DNA from: Beroe forskalii
Taxonomy: Eukaryota; Ctenophora; Nuda; Beroida; Beroidae
Direction of reading: 5' to 3'
DNA: 64,000 nt
NCBI GenBank assembly: GCA_011033025.1
Contig: WFMF01000192.1
Coordinates: 266,601 to 330,600, forward strand
The position numbers and the translations under genes are program-made. This document shows positions 54,646 to 64,000 of this stretch, one piece after another (positions within the stretch are counted from its first letter, which is position 1; each line of letters begins with the position of its first letter). Below the pieces are notes generated by a model. The model was not told where the DNA came from. It did not search any database and saw nothing but the letters and a program-made list of their open reading frames with translations.

Positions 54646-56831
54646 CCCACCCAACATTTTTGGTTGCACAGGAGTTGCACAACGTTTCATATGCAACCTA
54701 CAACGTCTCAGGGAGGTTTCATAGGGGGTAAATTGTCGTGTGCAGGGAGGTTGCTTACACTTAAGTGAAACGTTCCTCATGAAACGTTGCGAAACGTTTC
54801 ACTTGAAACGTAATTCCACCGTTTCTGCAACCTATTTGCGGACGACAATTTACCCCCTATGCAACCTTCAAGCAACCATTGTAAGGTTGTAAATGCAACG
54901 TTTTAAAACGTTGGCACATTGTTGCTACAATGTTGAAAATAACGTTGCTGCAACGTTGCTGCAACTTACCCAAGGCGAACCCCACGTCAACAACAATAAT
55001 ATTGAAGAGCAATATTGTTCCGATTTGTGTTTGTGGCTGAAGCAGCTGTAATGGACTTGGCGCTGCTTCAGCCAAGACCTTGTTCAGGAGCTGCAGGCTC
55101 TTGACCAAGGTCTTCCAAAAGTCCTTTCATTGCACTCTCGAGTACAAAGAAAGAGAGGATGTGATGGATACCCATCAGCATCCAGAAGGCCTCATTAGCC
55201 CCCAGAGGAGGTTACATGAGAAGTCGAATACTCACCATACTTATTTCAGTAACGATGTTATCACGCTGAACATCACGTTGCAAAGAGGTTACATTGCGTC
55301 GTTTAGTTACCCTTCGAATATATCTCTCACGATAAAAAATTTTCCTGCGTTTGAAAATTCATTTTGATATAATTTGAATTGATGTCATCTCATCGTCCTT
55401 AAATTACAATTTTCTTGTTCTTTAATACTCGAAGCAAAAATTTTCACTCAAACAATCATTCATGACTGTAATTGGGCTTCTTTATCAACTTATTTCGTGA
55501 AACAAAATTGCAGAAAAACGTTGTTGTGATGTTTTCAAAACGTTTCAAAAACTTTGTTACTCGTTATAATATCTACCACAATCTACAGTATTTCTTTGAC
55601 AAAGTGGCATGGCCGCGGCTTGTCAGAAGTTGTCTGACCCCATCGGCAGACCCTTGCTAAAACACAAATAACCCGGTGTGGCTCTCACGCCGCGCGCTTC
55701 TGCATCACAGGAAGTCGAAATGTGGAATGTTGCGCCACGCGAGCGAGGGTGGGGTAACAATTAACATCCTACGAGTACGACGCGCGCGGTGCCGCGGTGG
55801 TAGGGTATTATCATTCTTCATTTCTTCGAGTACGACGCAACCAATTCAGTCGACGGACGTTGCCCGTCTTCTGACTGGATGGCGAGAGCGCAAAGTGACG
55901 TCCAGTCGTCCAAATGTGGAACGTTGCGCCGCGCGTGAGGGTGGGGTAACATCCTACGGCCAATTCAGACAACGTCTGACATTGACAAGCCGCGTCTTTT
56001 GCTAAAAATGTATAACTATAACATCAGTTCGCGATGCGCAGCACGCTTTAGATTTAGAACAGAGAAGCGCTTGGAAGCGTTAAAACAACGTATTTCAAAC
56101 GTATCAAAGTAACGTTGCGTACAAGTTACCTCTAAACATTTAAACATGAAACAGCGTAGTTCAGACGTTTCAAAGTAACGTTGCATACAAATTAATTGGA
56201 AACGTTAAAACAGCGTAATTCAAACGTATCAAAATAACGTTGCATACAAGTTCCTTGTAAACGTTAAAACAACGTAGTTCAGACGTTTCAAAGTAACGTT
56301 ACATACAAGTTATTTGCAAACGTTAAAACAACGTATTACAAACTTATCAAAGTAACGTTGTATACAAGTTACTTTGAAACGTTGAAACAACGTATATCAA
56401 AAGTTTCAAAATGACGTTGCATTCAAGTTACTTGGAAACGTTAAAACAACGTATTTCAAAAGTTTCAAAGTAACATTGCATACAAGTTACTTGGAGACGT
56501 TGAAACAACGTATTTCAAACGTATCAAAGTAACGTTGCATACAAGTTACTTGGAAACGTTTAAAATACGCTCCATATGCAACGTTCCTTAACGTTGGATT
56601 TTTGAAGTTGCTGAAACGTTCCATTGGAATTATTTTGTAACGTTTCAAAAGAAACGTTTAAATGTCGTTTCACAACGTTGCCTAGGCAACGTTCCAAAAG
56701 GTAACAATTGAAACGTTTAGTATACGTTGCAATAGGTTGCCAACGTTGCAACCCCGTTGCAACCTTTTGCAACCTTGGTAAAATGTCTTGCAACGTTACT
56801 GCAACGTTGGCAACCAAAATTTTTGGGTGGG
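54646..56831. mobile_element. 2.2-kb inverted-repeat element rich in AACGTT
   Basis: Starts CCCACCCAACATTTTTGGTT and ends with the complement (CCCACCCAAAAATTTTGGTT on the other strand). TAT flanks both sides, and the satellite sequence gagcatatgtctg is restored when it is removed. The ends and much of the interior are dense in AACGTT/CAACGTTGC. A tandem array of about 60-bp units (acgttgcatacaagttactt, then ggaaacgtt and aacaacgtatttcaa) occupies about 56090-56560. Short open frames show no transposase motif. A 3-bp TAT duplication does not clearly match a known superfamily. Confidence 0.8.
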
Positions 56832-57069
56832 TATGTCTGTGATGCTTAATAGGGTTGATTTTGGGTTAGGATTAGCATCACAGACATTTATTTATAACTT
56901 TATACGTAAATGCTCAATCTCTCCTAAATTTTGTTCGTGAGGTACTATTTGTGTGTTAAACATCCGTTCCAAATTTCAGAAAGATTGATTGATTAATTTT
57001 TGAGTTATGAGCAAATGTCTGTGACGCTTAATAGGGTTGATTTTAGGCTAGGGATTAGCGTCACAGACA
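56832..57069 (+). repeat. Satellite C, sixth block
   Basis: About 1.3 units ending at cacagaca, the next Helitron target. Confidence 0.92.
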
Positions 57070-57917
57070 TCTTAATTATAATTTCGTAAGAGCACGTGAA
57101 TAATGTTTGTTTGTGCTCCCGTACACAATTAAATTTGAGATTGCCAAGTAAATATCAAGAGAAATGAATACAAACGGGAGAAATGAGGTGCCGTTGCTAT
57201 GGAAACAAATTTTGTGCACGTGCAGATTATGATAAGTTCTATGCGAGTGCTTTCTGATACGTTGTTGACTGCAGCATTGTAGCGTTTGAAAGAACTTCCT
57301 TTTACTGTTTTTCATTTGAAATTAAAGATCTGGAAATAGAGAACGGGTATGGCTGGCATCGTGGAGGCTATTTCCGATAGCATCTCTTCATAAATCTGTG
57401 ACAGACGTCGGTCGATTTAAATCAATGCTGAGTTGATGGTAACGGAAAATGTGAATTTAGAGCAAATTTAAGATTGAACAAAATCAAAATTAAACTGAAT
57501 CGAATTTGGGCATAGCACATTGCGATTTTGGAATACTGCTCTTGGCGTGAATCAATGCTTTGATTTAACGTTCACTATGAGTACGATACTCGGTTTTAAT
57601 TTTCAGATTTACATTCGTCATACAAGAGCAAATAATAATGATCAAAACTTGCAAGGTCCAGCATTACTAAAAGTTACCAACGAATAATGACATTTTTGCT
57701 CCTTCATAAACTTTTTGAGAGCTTATTATTTGGTCCTGTGCGCATTTATAATGCTGTTTTAATTTTGTTGCTCCGTAACGTTTGACTTGATTGGAGTTTT
57801 TTGATGCGGTAAAAAGTATTCAATAAATTGGAGTTGCAGCGTTATAAATTTGCGAACGAGGTGCTGCGTAGCAGCGCCAAGTGAGCTGTGTATTTGCAGG
57901 CCCAATGGGCCTGCTAG
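57070..57917 (+). mobile_element. Non-autonomous Helitron, plus orientation, in satellite C
   Basis: Starts TCTTAATTATAATTTCGTAA after A, ends in hairpin GCAGGCCC-AAT-GGGCCTGC then TAG (CTAG) before T. Flanks cacagaca and tttatttataac rejoin to the intact satellite. 848 bp. Contains ttttttgatgcggtaaaaag and ctgcgtagcagcgcc, shared with the other copies. No protein gene. Confidence 0.9.
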
Positions 57918-58244
57918 TTTATTTATAACTTTATACGTAAATGCTCAATCTCTCCTAAATTTTGTTCGTGAGGTACTATTTGTGTGTTTAACATCCATTC
58001 CAAATTTCAGAAAGATCGATTGATTAATTTTTGAGTTATGAGCATATGTCTGTAACGCTTAATACGGTTGATTTTGGGTTAGGATTAGCGTCACAGACAT
58101 TTATTTATAACTTTATATGTAAATGCTCAATCTCTCCTAAATTTTGTTCGTGAGGTACTATTTGTGTTAAACATCCGTTCCAAATTTCAGAAAGATCGAT
58201 TGATTAATTTTTGAGTTATGAGCATATGTCTGTGACGCTTAATA
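57918..58244 (+). repeat. Satellite C, last block
   Basis: Nearly two units, ending cttaatagg at the junction with minisatellite B. Confidence 0.93.
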
Positions 58245-59060
58245 GGGGGCAACTTGGTACTCTGCCGACGGAGGGTCCCGGACCCTTGACGGTTCCTTGA
58301 CGGACCCTCCGGAGGAGGGTCCGGGACCCTGCCTGGCAGGGTCCCGGACCCTTGACGGACCCTTGATGGTTCCTTGACGGACCCTTGATGGTTCCTTGAC
58401 GGACCCTTGACGGTTCCTTGACGGACCCTCATGGTTCCTTGACGGTTCCTTGACGGTTCCTTGACGGACCCTCACGGTTCTTTGACGGACCCTTCATGGA
58501 TCTCTGACGGACCCTTCGCGGTTCCTTGACGGACCCTCACGGTTCCTTGACGGACCCTCATAGAGGGTCCTGACCCTCAATTGAGGGGTCCCGGACCCTC
58601 TGTTGAAGGGTCTTGGACCCTTCAGATTTCCCTGATGGACCCTTCACGGCTCCCTGATGGACCCTTCACGGCTCCCTGACGGACCCTTCACGGTTCCCTG
58701 ACGGACCCTTCACGGTTCCCTGACGGATCCTTCACGGTTCCCTGACGGACCCTTCACGGTTCCCTGACGGACCCTTCACGGTTCCCTGACGGATCCTTCA
58801 CGGTTACCTGACGGACCCTTCACGGTTCCCTGACGGACCCTTCACGGTTCCCTGACGGATCCTCCACGGTTCCCTGACGGATCCTTCACGGTTCTCCAAT
58901 GGATCCCTCACGGTTCCCTGACGGACCCTTCACGGTTCCCTGATGGACCCTTCACGGTTCCCTGACGGATCCTTCACGGTTCTCCAATGGATCCCTCACG
59001 GTTCCCTGATGGACCTTTCACGGTTCTTTGCCGTACTCTCGCAGACCCTCTTATCGAGGT
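58245..59060 (+). repeat. Minisatellite B, plus orientation
   Basis: Reverse complement of 38481-39255. It begins ggcaacttggtactctgccg and proceeds through gacggttccttgacggaccc to cggttccctgacggatcctt units, the mirror order of the left array. Confidence 0.93.
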
Positions 59061-59960
59061 TCCCGGACCCTTCTTCCGAAGGTCCGAGAACCACGGTCCC
59101 GGACCCTAGGGTCCGGGACCCATGACGGATCTTTTCCTGTGGATCGGAAAATTGGTTCCGAGAACCCATCAAGATGATACTTTATAGCAGTAAACCACTG
59201 CCTCTAGGCTTCTATATCATGGTTTAGCCTATAAAACGATCCCGGACCCTCTTACCGAGGGTCCCGGATCCAGGGTCCGGGACCCTTGACGGACCCTAGG
59301 GTCCGGGACCCTTGACGGATCTTTTCCTGTGGATCGGAAAATTGATGCCGAGAACCCATCACGATGATACTTTATAGCAGTAAACCACTCCCTATAGGCT
59401 TCTACATCACGGTCTAGCCTATAAAAGGTTTCCGGACCCTCTTACCGAGGGTCCCGGATCCAGGGTCCCGGACCCTTGACGGACCCTAGGGTCCGGGACC
59501 CTAGACGGAACTTTTCCTGTGGATCGGAAAATTGGTGCCGAGAACCCATCACGATGATACTTTATAGCAGTAAACCACTGCCTCTAGGCTTCTACATCAC
59601 GGTCTAGCCTATAAAAGGTTCCCGGATCCAGGGTCCCGGACCCTTGACGGACCCTAAGGTCCGGGACCCTTGACGGATCTTTTATTGTGGATCGGAAAAT
59701 TGATGCCGAGAACGTATCACGATGATACTTTATAGCAGTAAACCACTGCATCTAGGCTTCCACATCACGGTTTAGCCTATAAAAGGTTCCCGGACCCTAG
59801 GGGTCCGGGACCCTTGACAGTTAACGGATCATATCCTTTGGATCGGAAAATTGGTGCTGAGAACCCATCACGATGATGCTTTATAGCAGTAAACCACTCC
59901 CTCTAGGCTTCTACATCACGGTTTAGCCTTCTATATCACGGTTTTATCCTGCGGTCATAT
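59061..59960 (+). repeat. Satellite A, right block
   Basis: About four and a half satellite A units in plus orientation, mirroring the minus block left of satellite C. The last unit decays into ctatatcacggtttt before the Merlin element. Confidence 0.93.
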
Positions 59961-60147
59961 TCACTGGAAAATCTTATGTTCTTTATATACAAGCCGATTG
60001 ATGTAGGCTAGCTAGAATAAATTAATATGATATTTGTCATCGATAAATAAATCGAAACAATTTTTAAATGATATTACACAAAGTTCGATAGTATTTTTTC
60101 CATAAATCATATAATATCAATATACAAACTAGTAGCATAATATAAAA
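59961..60147. other. AT-rich 3' flank of the Merlin transposase
   Basis: No terminal inverted repeat could be paired with the upstream side by eye. Confidence 0.35.
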
Positions 60148-60956
60148 TTACTGGAAAACTCTATGAAAAAGGTTGGGGAGTTCAACATTGAAGAGCCTTC
60201 TGATATTCTGATCTGTTCTGGTGATGCCGTGCTTCTTCTTCCACATGAACTCCAGTAGAGCCAGCTTCATTGCATAAGAATCAGAGCGTGCATTACCGTG
60301 TCCTTGTCTGAGGTGCTTCTTTGCGTGAAACCACATCCCTTCGCAGGTATTTGTGTGGACTCCAGTTGCAGGATCAACAAACCCCTGTCGATGATTCACC
60401 ACAAAATGAATGTAGCCGTGCTTAGAGAGGGATTTGTAGCCGCCCCACTTGTCTGTCAGGATAGTTGTACCAGGTTCCACATGCTCTGTAATCAGCCAGC
60501 AGAGGGTGTGATGATCTCTTCTGTTGTAGGGACATTCCACCAAGAACACTTCGCCGGTAGTCCGCGAGATACCACCAAGTATCCACTTTCCCATGACCCT
60601 CCTCCCCTGTTATATTTGCGTTTCCCGAATTTGGATTCGTCCACTTCGATGATGTGTCCTGGTCCTCCAATTCTGTTGGGGGTGCCGCTGTTGAGGAGGT
60701 CCTCTGCCATGCATTGCCGGATTCCCTTGAAGATGCTCCTCACGGTCTTGGTGTTACTGGAGGTGAGACGGGCCGTGTCGCATACACTGGTGAAACAGGA
60801 GAAGAACCAGAGCAGCTTCAGGAGGATGCCGAAGGTCAGGGAGCGGTTGCTGAGGAGGCTCCCACAACGGACCGAAGAGAAGTGATGGCAGACAGGGCAT
60901 TCCCAGCAGTATCCGTCGGAGTACTTGTTGGGGGCGCAGGACTTAAACCTATGCAC
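60148..60956 (-). pseudogene. Merlin (IS1595/ISXO2-like) DDE transposase with one frameshift
   Basis: Two overlapping frames make one transposase of about 270 residues. The first frame (60492-60956, possibly open further upstream) has a zinc-ribbon-like CAPNKYSDGYCWECPVC, then SVRCGS, and the first catalytic Asp in IIEVDESKFGKRKYNRG near 60640. The second (stop at 60148-60150) continues with WILGGISRTTGEVFLVECP, the second Asp in TILTDKWGGYK and the Glu in HTNTCEGMWFHAKKHL. HTNT.EG.W is diagnostic of IS1595-family and eukaryotic Merlin transposases. The frames switch in a G-rich run near 60592-60604, consistent with loss of one base there. The catalytic triad is complete, so decay is recent or the shift is a sequencing error. 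Ends not identified. Confidence 0.88.
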
Positions 60957-61437
60957 TCGTTGGGGCGATTTTGCGCTACTCGGTGTCGGAACAACCTATG
61001 ACAAATTATATACCATTCGAAAGGTCTTGTTCTCAGTAACACAGCGCAAAAAAGATCATGTGATTCTGATGCTCCTATCAAAAGTTATGACCAATTTACT
61101 GATTTCTGTCAAAAATGCGCCGCGCATGGCGTAAATATATCATCGTGCCTAAATAACTTTGCGACGCTCGTCTCTGATTGGCTGAACGCTGTGGAGTGCT
61201 CTGATGTCGTAACAGCTCATTTGTGCAGTGCTTCTTCGAATTTTGTTCCATGGTTATTGGTTTCGTTACCTGTGGTTCCAGCTTGTGAGCTTGTTTGGTT
61301 AAACCAGTTATGAGTTATCAAGGTGACGTCATCAGAGGACCGGTTCTTCACAATTCCAGATTTGCTCTACTGATGCTTCATTTCCCTGTATTTTGTTTTG
61401 CGTAATTTTGATCGGGTAATTTTTGCCCATTATTCAT
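60957..61437. other. 5' flank of Merlin; no further gene seen
   Basis: Contains aaaatgcgccgcgcatggcg near 61112 and otherwise unremarkable sequence. Confidence 0.35.
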
Positions 61438-61603
61438 TACTGATCAGTCTGATACCATGGTGATTGTTGATACACCCGACAGGCCTTAGTGAAAAGTGAG
61501 ACTGTTGTTAACACTAAGTCTGAAAATTGTCAATGATACGAAATAGTGGTACCAAAGGCGCTTCCGATTGGTTTCAGAGTTCATTCAGGTTGATATCATT
61601 GAT
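61438..61603 (+). repeat. Direct repeat flanking the 22-bp minisatellite, left copy
   Basis: Shares ccatggtgattgttga-type sequence, agactgttgtta and ggtttcagagt-cattcaggtt with 63832-64000 at roughly 85-90% by eye. Confidence 0.8.
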
Positions 61604-62870
61604 TTGTCAGTCAGAGATAAGTCATACTGGTGTCAGTGATATGGCAGACTGATGTCAGTGATACGTCAGACTGGTGTCAGTGATACGGCAGAAAGGTGTC
61701 AGTGATACGGCAGATTGGTGTCAGTGATACGGCAGACTGGTGTCAGTGATAAGTCAGACTGGTGTCAATGATAAGTCAGACTGGTCTCAGTGACACGGCA
61801 TACAGGTGTCAGTGATACGACAGACTGGTGTCAGTGATAAGTCAGACTGGTCTCAGTGATAAGTCAGACTGGTGTCAGTGATACGGCAGACGGGTGTCAG
61901 TGATATGGCAGACTGGTGTCAGTGATACGGCAGACTGGTGTCAGTGATACGGCAGACTGGTGTCAGTGATACGGCAGACTGGTGTCAGTGATACGGCAGA
62001 CAGGTGTCAGTGATACGGCAGATTGGTGTCAGTGATACGGCAGACTGGTGTCAGTGATACGGCAGACTGGTGTCAGTGATAAATCAGACTGGTGTCAGTG
62101 ATATGGCAGACTGATGTCAGTGATAAGTCAGACTGGTGTCAGTGATACGGCAGACGGGTGTAAGTGATACGGCAGACTGGTGTCAGTGATTCGGCAGACT
62201 GGTTTCAGTAATACGGCAGACTGGTGTCAGTGATAAGTCATACTGGTCAGTGTCAGTGATACGGCAGACTGGTGTCAGTGATAAGTCATACTGGTCAGTT
62301 ATATGGCAGACTGGTGTCCGTGATACGGCAGAATGGTGTCAGTGATAAGTCAGACTGGTCTCAGTGATAAGTCAGACTGGTGTCAGTGATAAGTCAGACT
62401 GGTGTCAGTGATACGGCAGACGGGTGTCAGTGATACGTCAGACTGGTGTCAGTGATAAGTCATACTGGTGTAAGTGATCTGGCAGACTGATGTCAGTGAT
62501 GACTGGTGTCAGTAATATAGTCAGACTGGTGTCAGTGATACGGCAGACAGGTGTCAGTGATACGGCAGATTGGTGTCAGTGATACGGCAGACTGGTGTCA
62601 GTGATACGGCAGACTGGTGTCAGTGATAAGTCATACTGGTGTCAGTGATATGGTTGACTGATGTCAGTGATAAGTCAGTTTGGTGTCAGAGATACGGAAG
62701 ATTGGTGTCAGTGATACAGCAGACTGGTGTCAGTGATACGGCAGAGCGGTGTCAGTGATACGGCACACTGGTGTCAGTGATACGGCAGACGGGTGTAAGT
62801 GATACGGCAGACTGGTGTCAGTGATACGGCAGACTGGTTTCAGTCATCTAGCAGATTGTTAGTGCCAGTA
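61590..62870 (+). repeat. 22-bp minisatellite (ctggtgtcagtgatacggca)
   Basis: About 58 units of actggtgtcagtgatacggc plus ag. Variants replace acggc with aagtc, or use atggc. Clusters of like variants suggest local expansion. Non-coding. Confidence 0.95.
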
Positions 62871-63070
62871 ATACGTCTGGCCAGTTTCAATGATAAATAT
62901 CTGACTTGTGTCTGTGAATAGTGTCACTGGTGCCAGATTTGTGTCGGTATCAGTTATCCATTAAACAAGTGTCAGTGATACATCAGGATAGTTTCAACTA
63001 TACATAAAATAGGTGTCTGTGGTATGACGGACTGGTGTTGGTGTTTGGTCATTATCGGTTTCGATTATCG
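62871..63070. repeat. Decayed edge of the 22-bp array
   Basis: Scattered remnants such as ggtgtctgtggtatgacgga. Confidence 0.5.
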
Positions 63071-63711
63071 GACTGGAAAGCCTAATTCCGCATTTTACTC
63101 AAGTCAAAGTTCCATACTTGATCCGACTTGATACCAGTCTTCGTTCCACAGTCGCCACCAGTTTACTTTCTACACTCCAGACCAGTCAACGTTTCAAACT
63201 TAAAGGCCCCACAAGCTCTAGGTCGAAATTTCAAATTGTGTCTCAAAATTACTGTATACATGTACTGAGTCGATCTAGCGTAAAATAACAGTACATAACA
63301 GTGCAAAATTTACTCAAAATTACTCGCCTATCGAAAATTTGAATTGTGGCCCCCACGAAACCCGTGACCGCGCACTATTCACGTAAGATTTGCAGGGCGC
63401 AAGTCATGCGACCAAACTTGTTACCGCATTTGATCGATAGCAGGACACTCGTAGTTCCAACAGATGAATGCAATGCTGTTATACGTTATTGTATGTAAGT
63501 ATGTAGACAAATAGTGACACACTTTACACGAGTGCAACATGTAGATCGTAGCTTGACGGGGAGCAGTTTAACCCAGTTTCACACCTAAATCTACCTTCCA
63601 AATAGACACTTAAATTAGTGATGACACCAATTAAGTGTGGAACTTTGACTTGGTGTTGACCAGTGTCAAGTGTGAACTGCAGCCACTTGACAATACTGCA
63701 TTAGGCTTTCC
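63071..63711. mobile_element. MITE-like element with GGAAAGCCTAAT ends and 8-bp duplication
   Basis: ggaaagcctaat near 63074 is matched in reverse at 63700-63711, and both arms continue with the shared caagtcaaagttcca. attatcgg flanks each side (63063-63070 and 63712-63719), an 8-bp duplication as made by hAT or Merlin transposases. No coding capacity. Confidence 0.6.
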
Positions 63712-63831
63712 ATTATCGGTAACAAATTTTCAGATAAACCGATAATTATTTCGGTTTTATCTAGATAAATTTAGATAAATCTATCATTTTAAAACATTTG
63801 CCACTGTCCATCTGGTTACTTTCGCTCAATA

Positions 63832-64000
63832 TACGTCAGTCTGATATCATGGTGATTGTTGAAAAACCCGACAGGCGTTAGTGAAATGAGACTGTTGTTA
63901 GTGATAACACTACGTCTGGAAATTGTCAATTATACGTAATAGTGGTACTAAAGGCACTTCCAAGATTGGTTTCAGAGTCCATTCAGGTTGGGATATCATT
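63832..64000 (+). repeat. Direct repeat flanking the 22-bp minisatellite, right copy
   Basis: Second copy of 61438-61603, running to the window edge. A further minisatellite array may follow beyond it. Confidence 0.8.

Noticed and set aside
60298-60885. 195-codon plus-strand open frame
   Set aside because: Antisense to the Merlin transposase, which has clear catalytic motifs.
61590-62870. Possible CRISPR array
   Set aside because: Repeats are contiguous with no unique spacers, and the setting is eukaryotic.

Overview
This is eukaryotic nuclear DNA, most likely from an invertebrate animal. It contains spliced genes with GT-AG introns, two metazoan-type housekeeping genes (SDHB and RAB21), two uninterrupted metabolic genes (HMG-CoA lyase and a DHRS4-like reductase), and a very wide range of eukaryotic mobile elements: Penelope-like, CR1/L2-like LINE, Helitron, Merlin, and piggyBac-like and mariner-like MITEs, plus foldback elements. 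I cannot name the phylum from this sequence.

Layout. 1-3376: short tandem repeats and a MITE. 3377-13356: first copy of a SDHB/RAB21 segment, holding only SDHB exons 4-5 (+) followed tail-to-tail by RAB21 (-). RAB21 is complete here, with eight coding exons reaching to 13975. Its introns carry a LINE ORF1 interrupted by a Penelope-like element, and three head-to-tail Helitrons. 13976-19457: a piggyBac-like MITE, HMGCL (-), a DHRS4-like SDR (-) and another MITE. 19458-27669: second copy, with SDHB complete (five coding exons) and RAB21 missing exon 1. A foldback element and a perfect 64-bp palindrome are present only in this copy. 27670-30842: a TA-flanked MITE and a second LINE ORF1 with a short tandem tail. 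30843-59960: a satellite block. Satellite A (about 170-190 bp) runs plus then minus, followed by a 20-bp-class minisatellite B. Next comes satellite C (about 183 bp), riddled with insertions, then B and A again in inverted order. 59961-61140: a Merlin (IS1595-type) transposase with one frameshift. 61438-64000: a 22-bp minisatellite with flanking direct repeats and one MITE.

How the genes relate. SDHB (complex II iron-sulfur subunit), HMGCL (ketogenesis and leucine breakdown) and the SDR are metabolic enzymes, and RAB21 is an endosomal GTPase. Nothing in the sequence shows an operon or shared control. The inferred native order is SDHB(+) RAB21(-) HMGCL(-) SDR(-). The window shows it as two overlapping pieces, each missing the opposite end. 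That could be a real rearrangement or two haplotypes joined end to end in the assembly.

The most informative structures are insertions whose empty target sites can be read in the same window. Helitrons sit exactly between A and T in satellite C and in RAB21 intron 3. A foldback element has a 6-bp target duplication and its empty site in the other copy. A Penelope-like element splits an otherwise in-frame ORF1 with a 7-bp duplication. No CRISPR, rRNA or tRNA was recognised.
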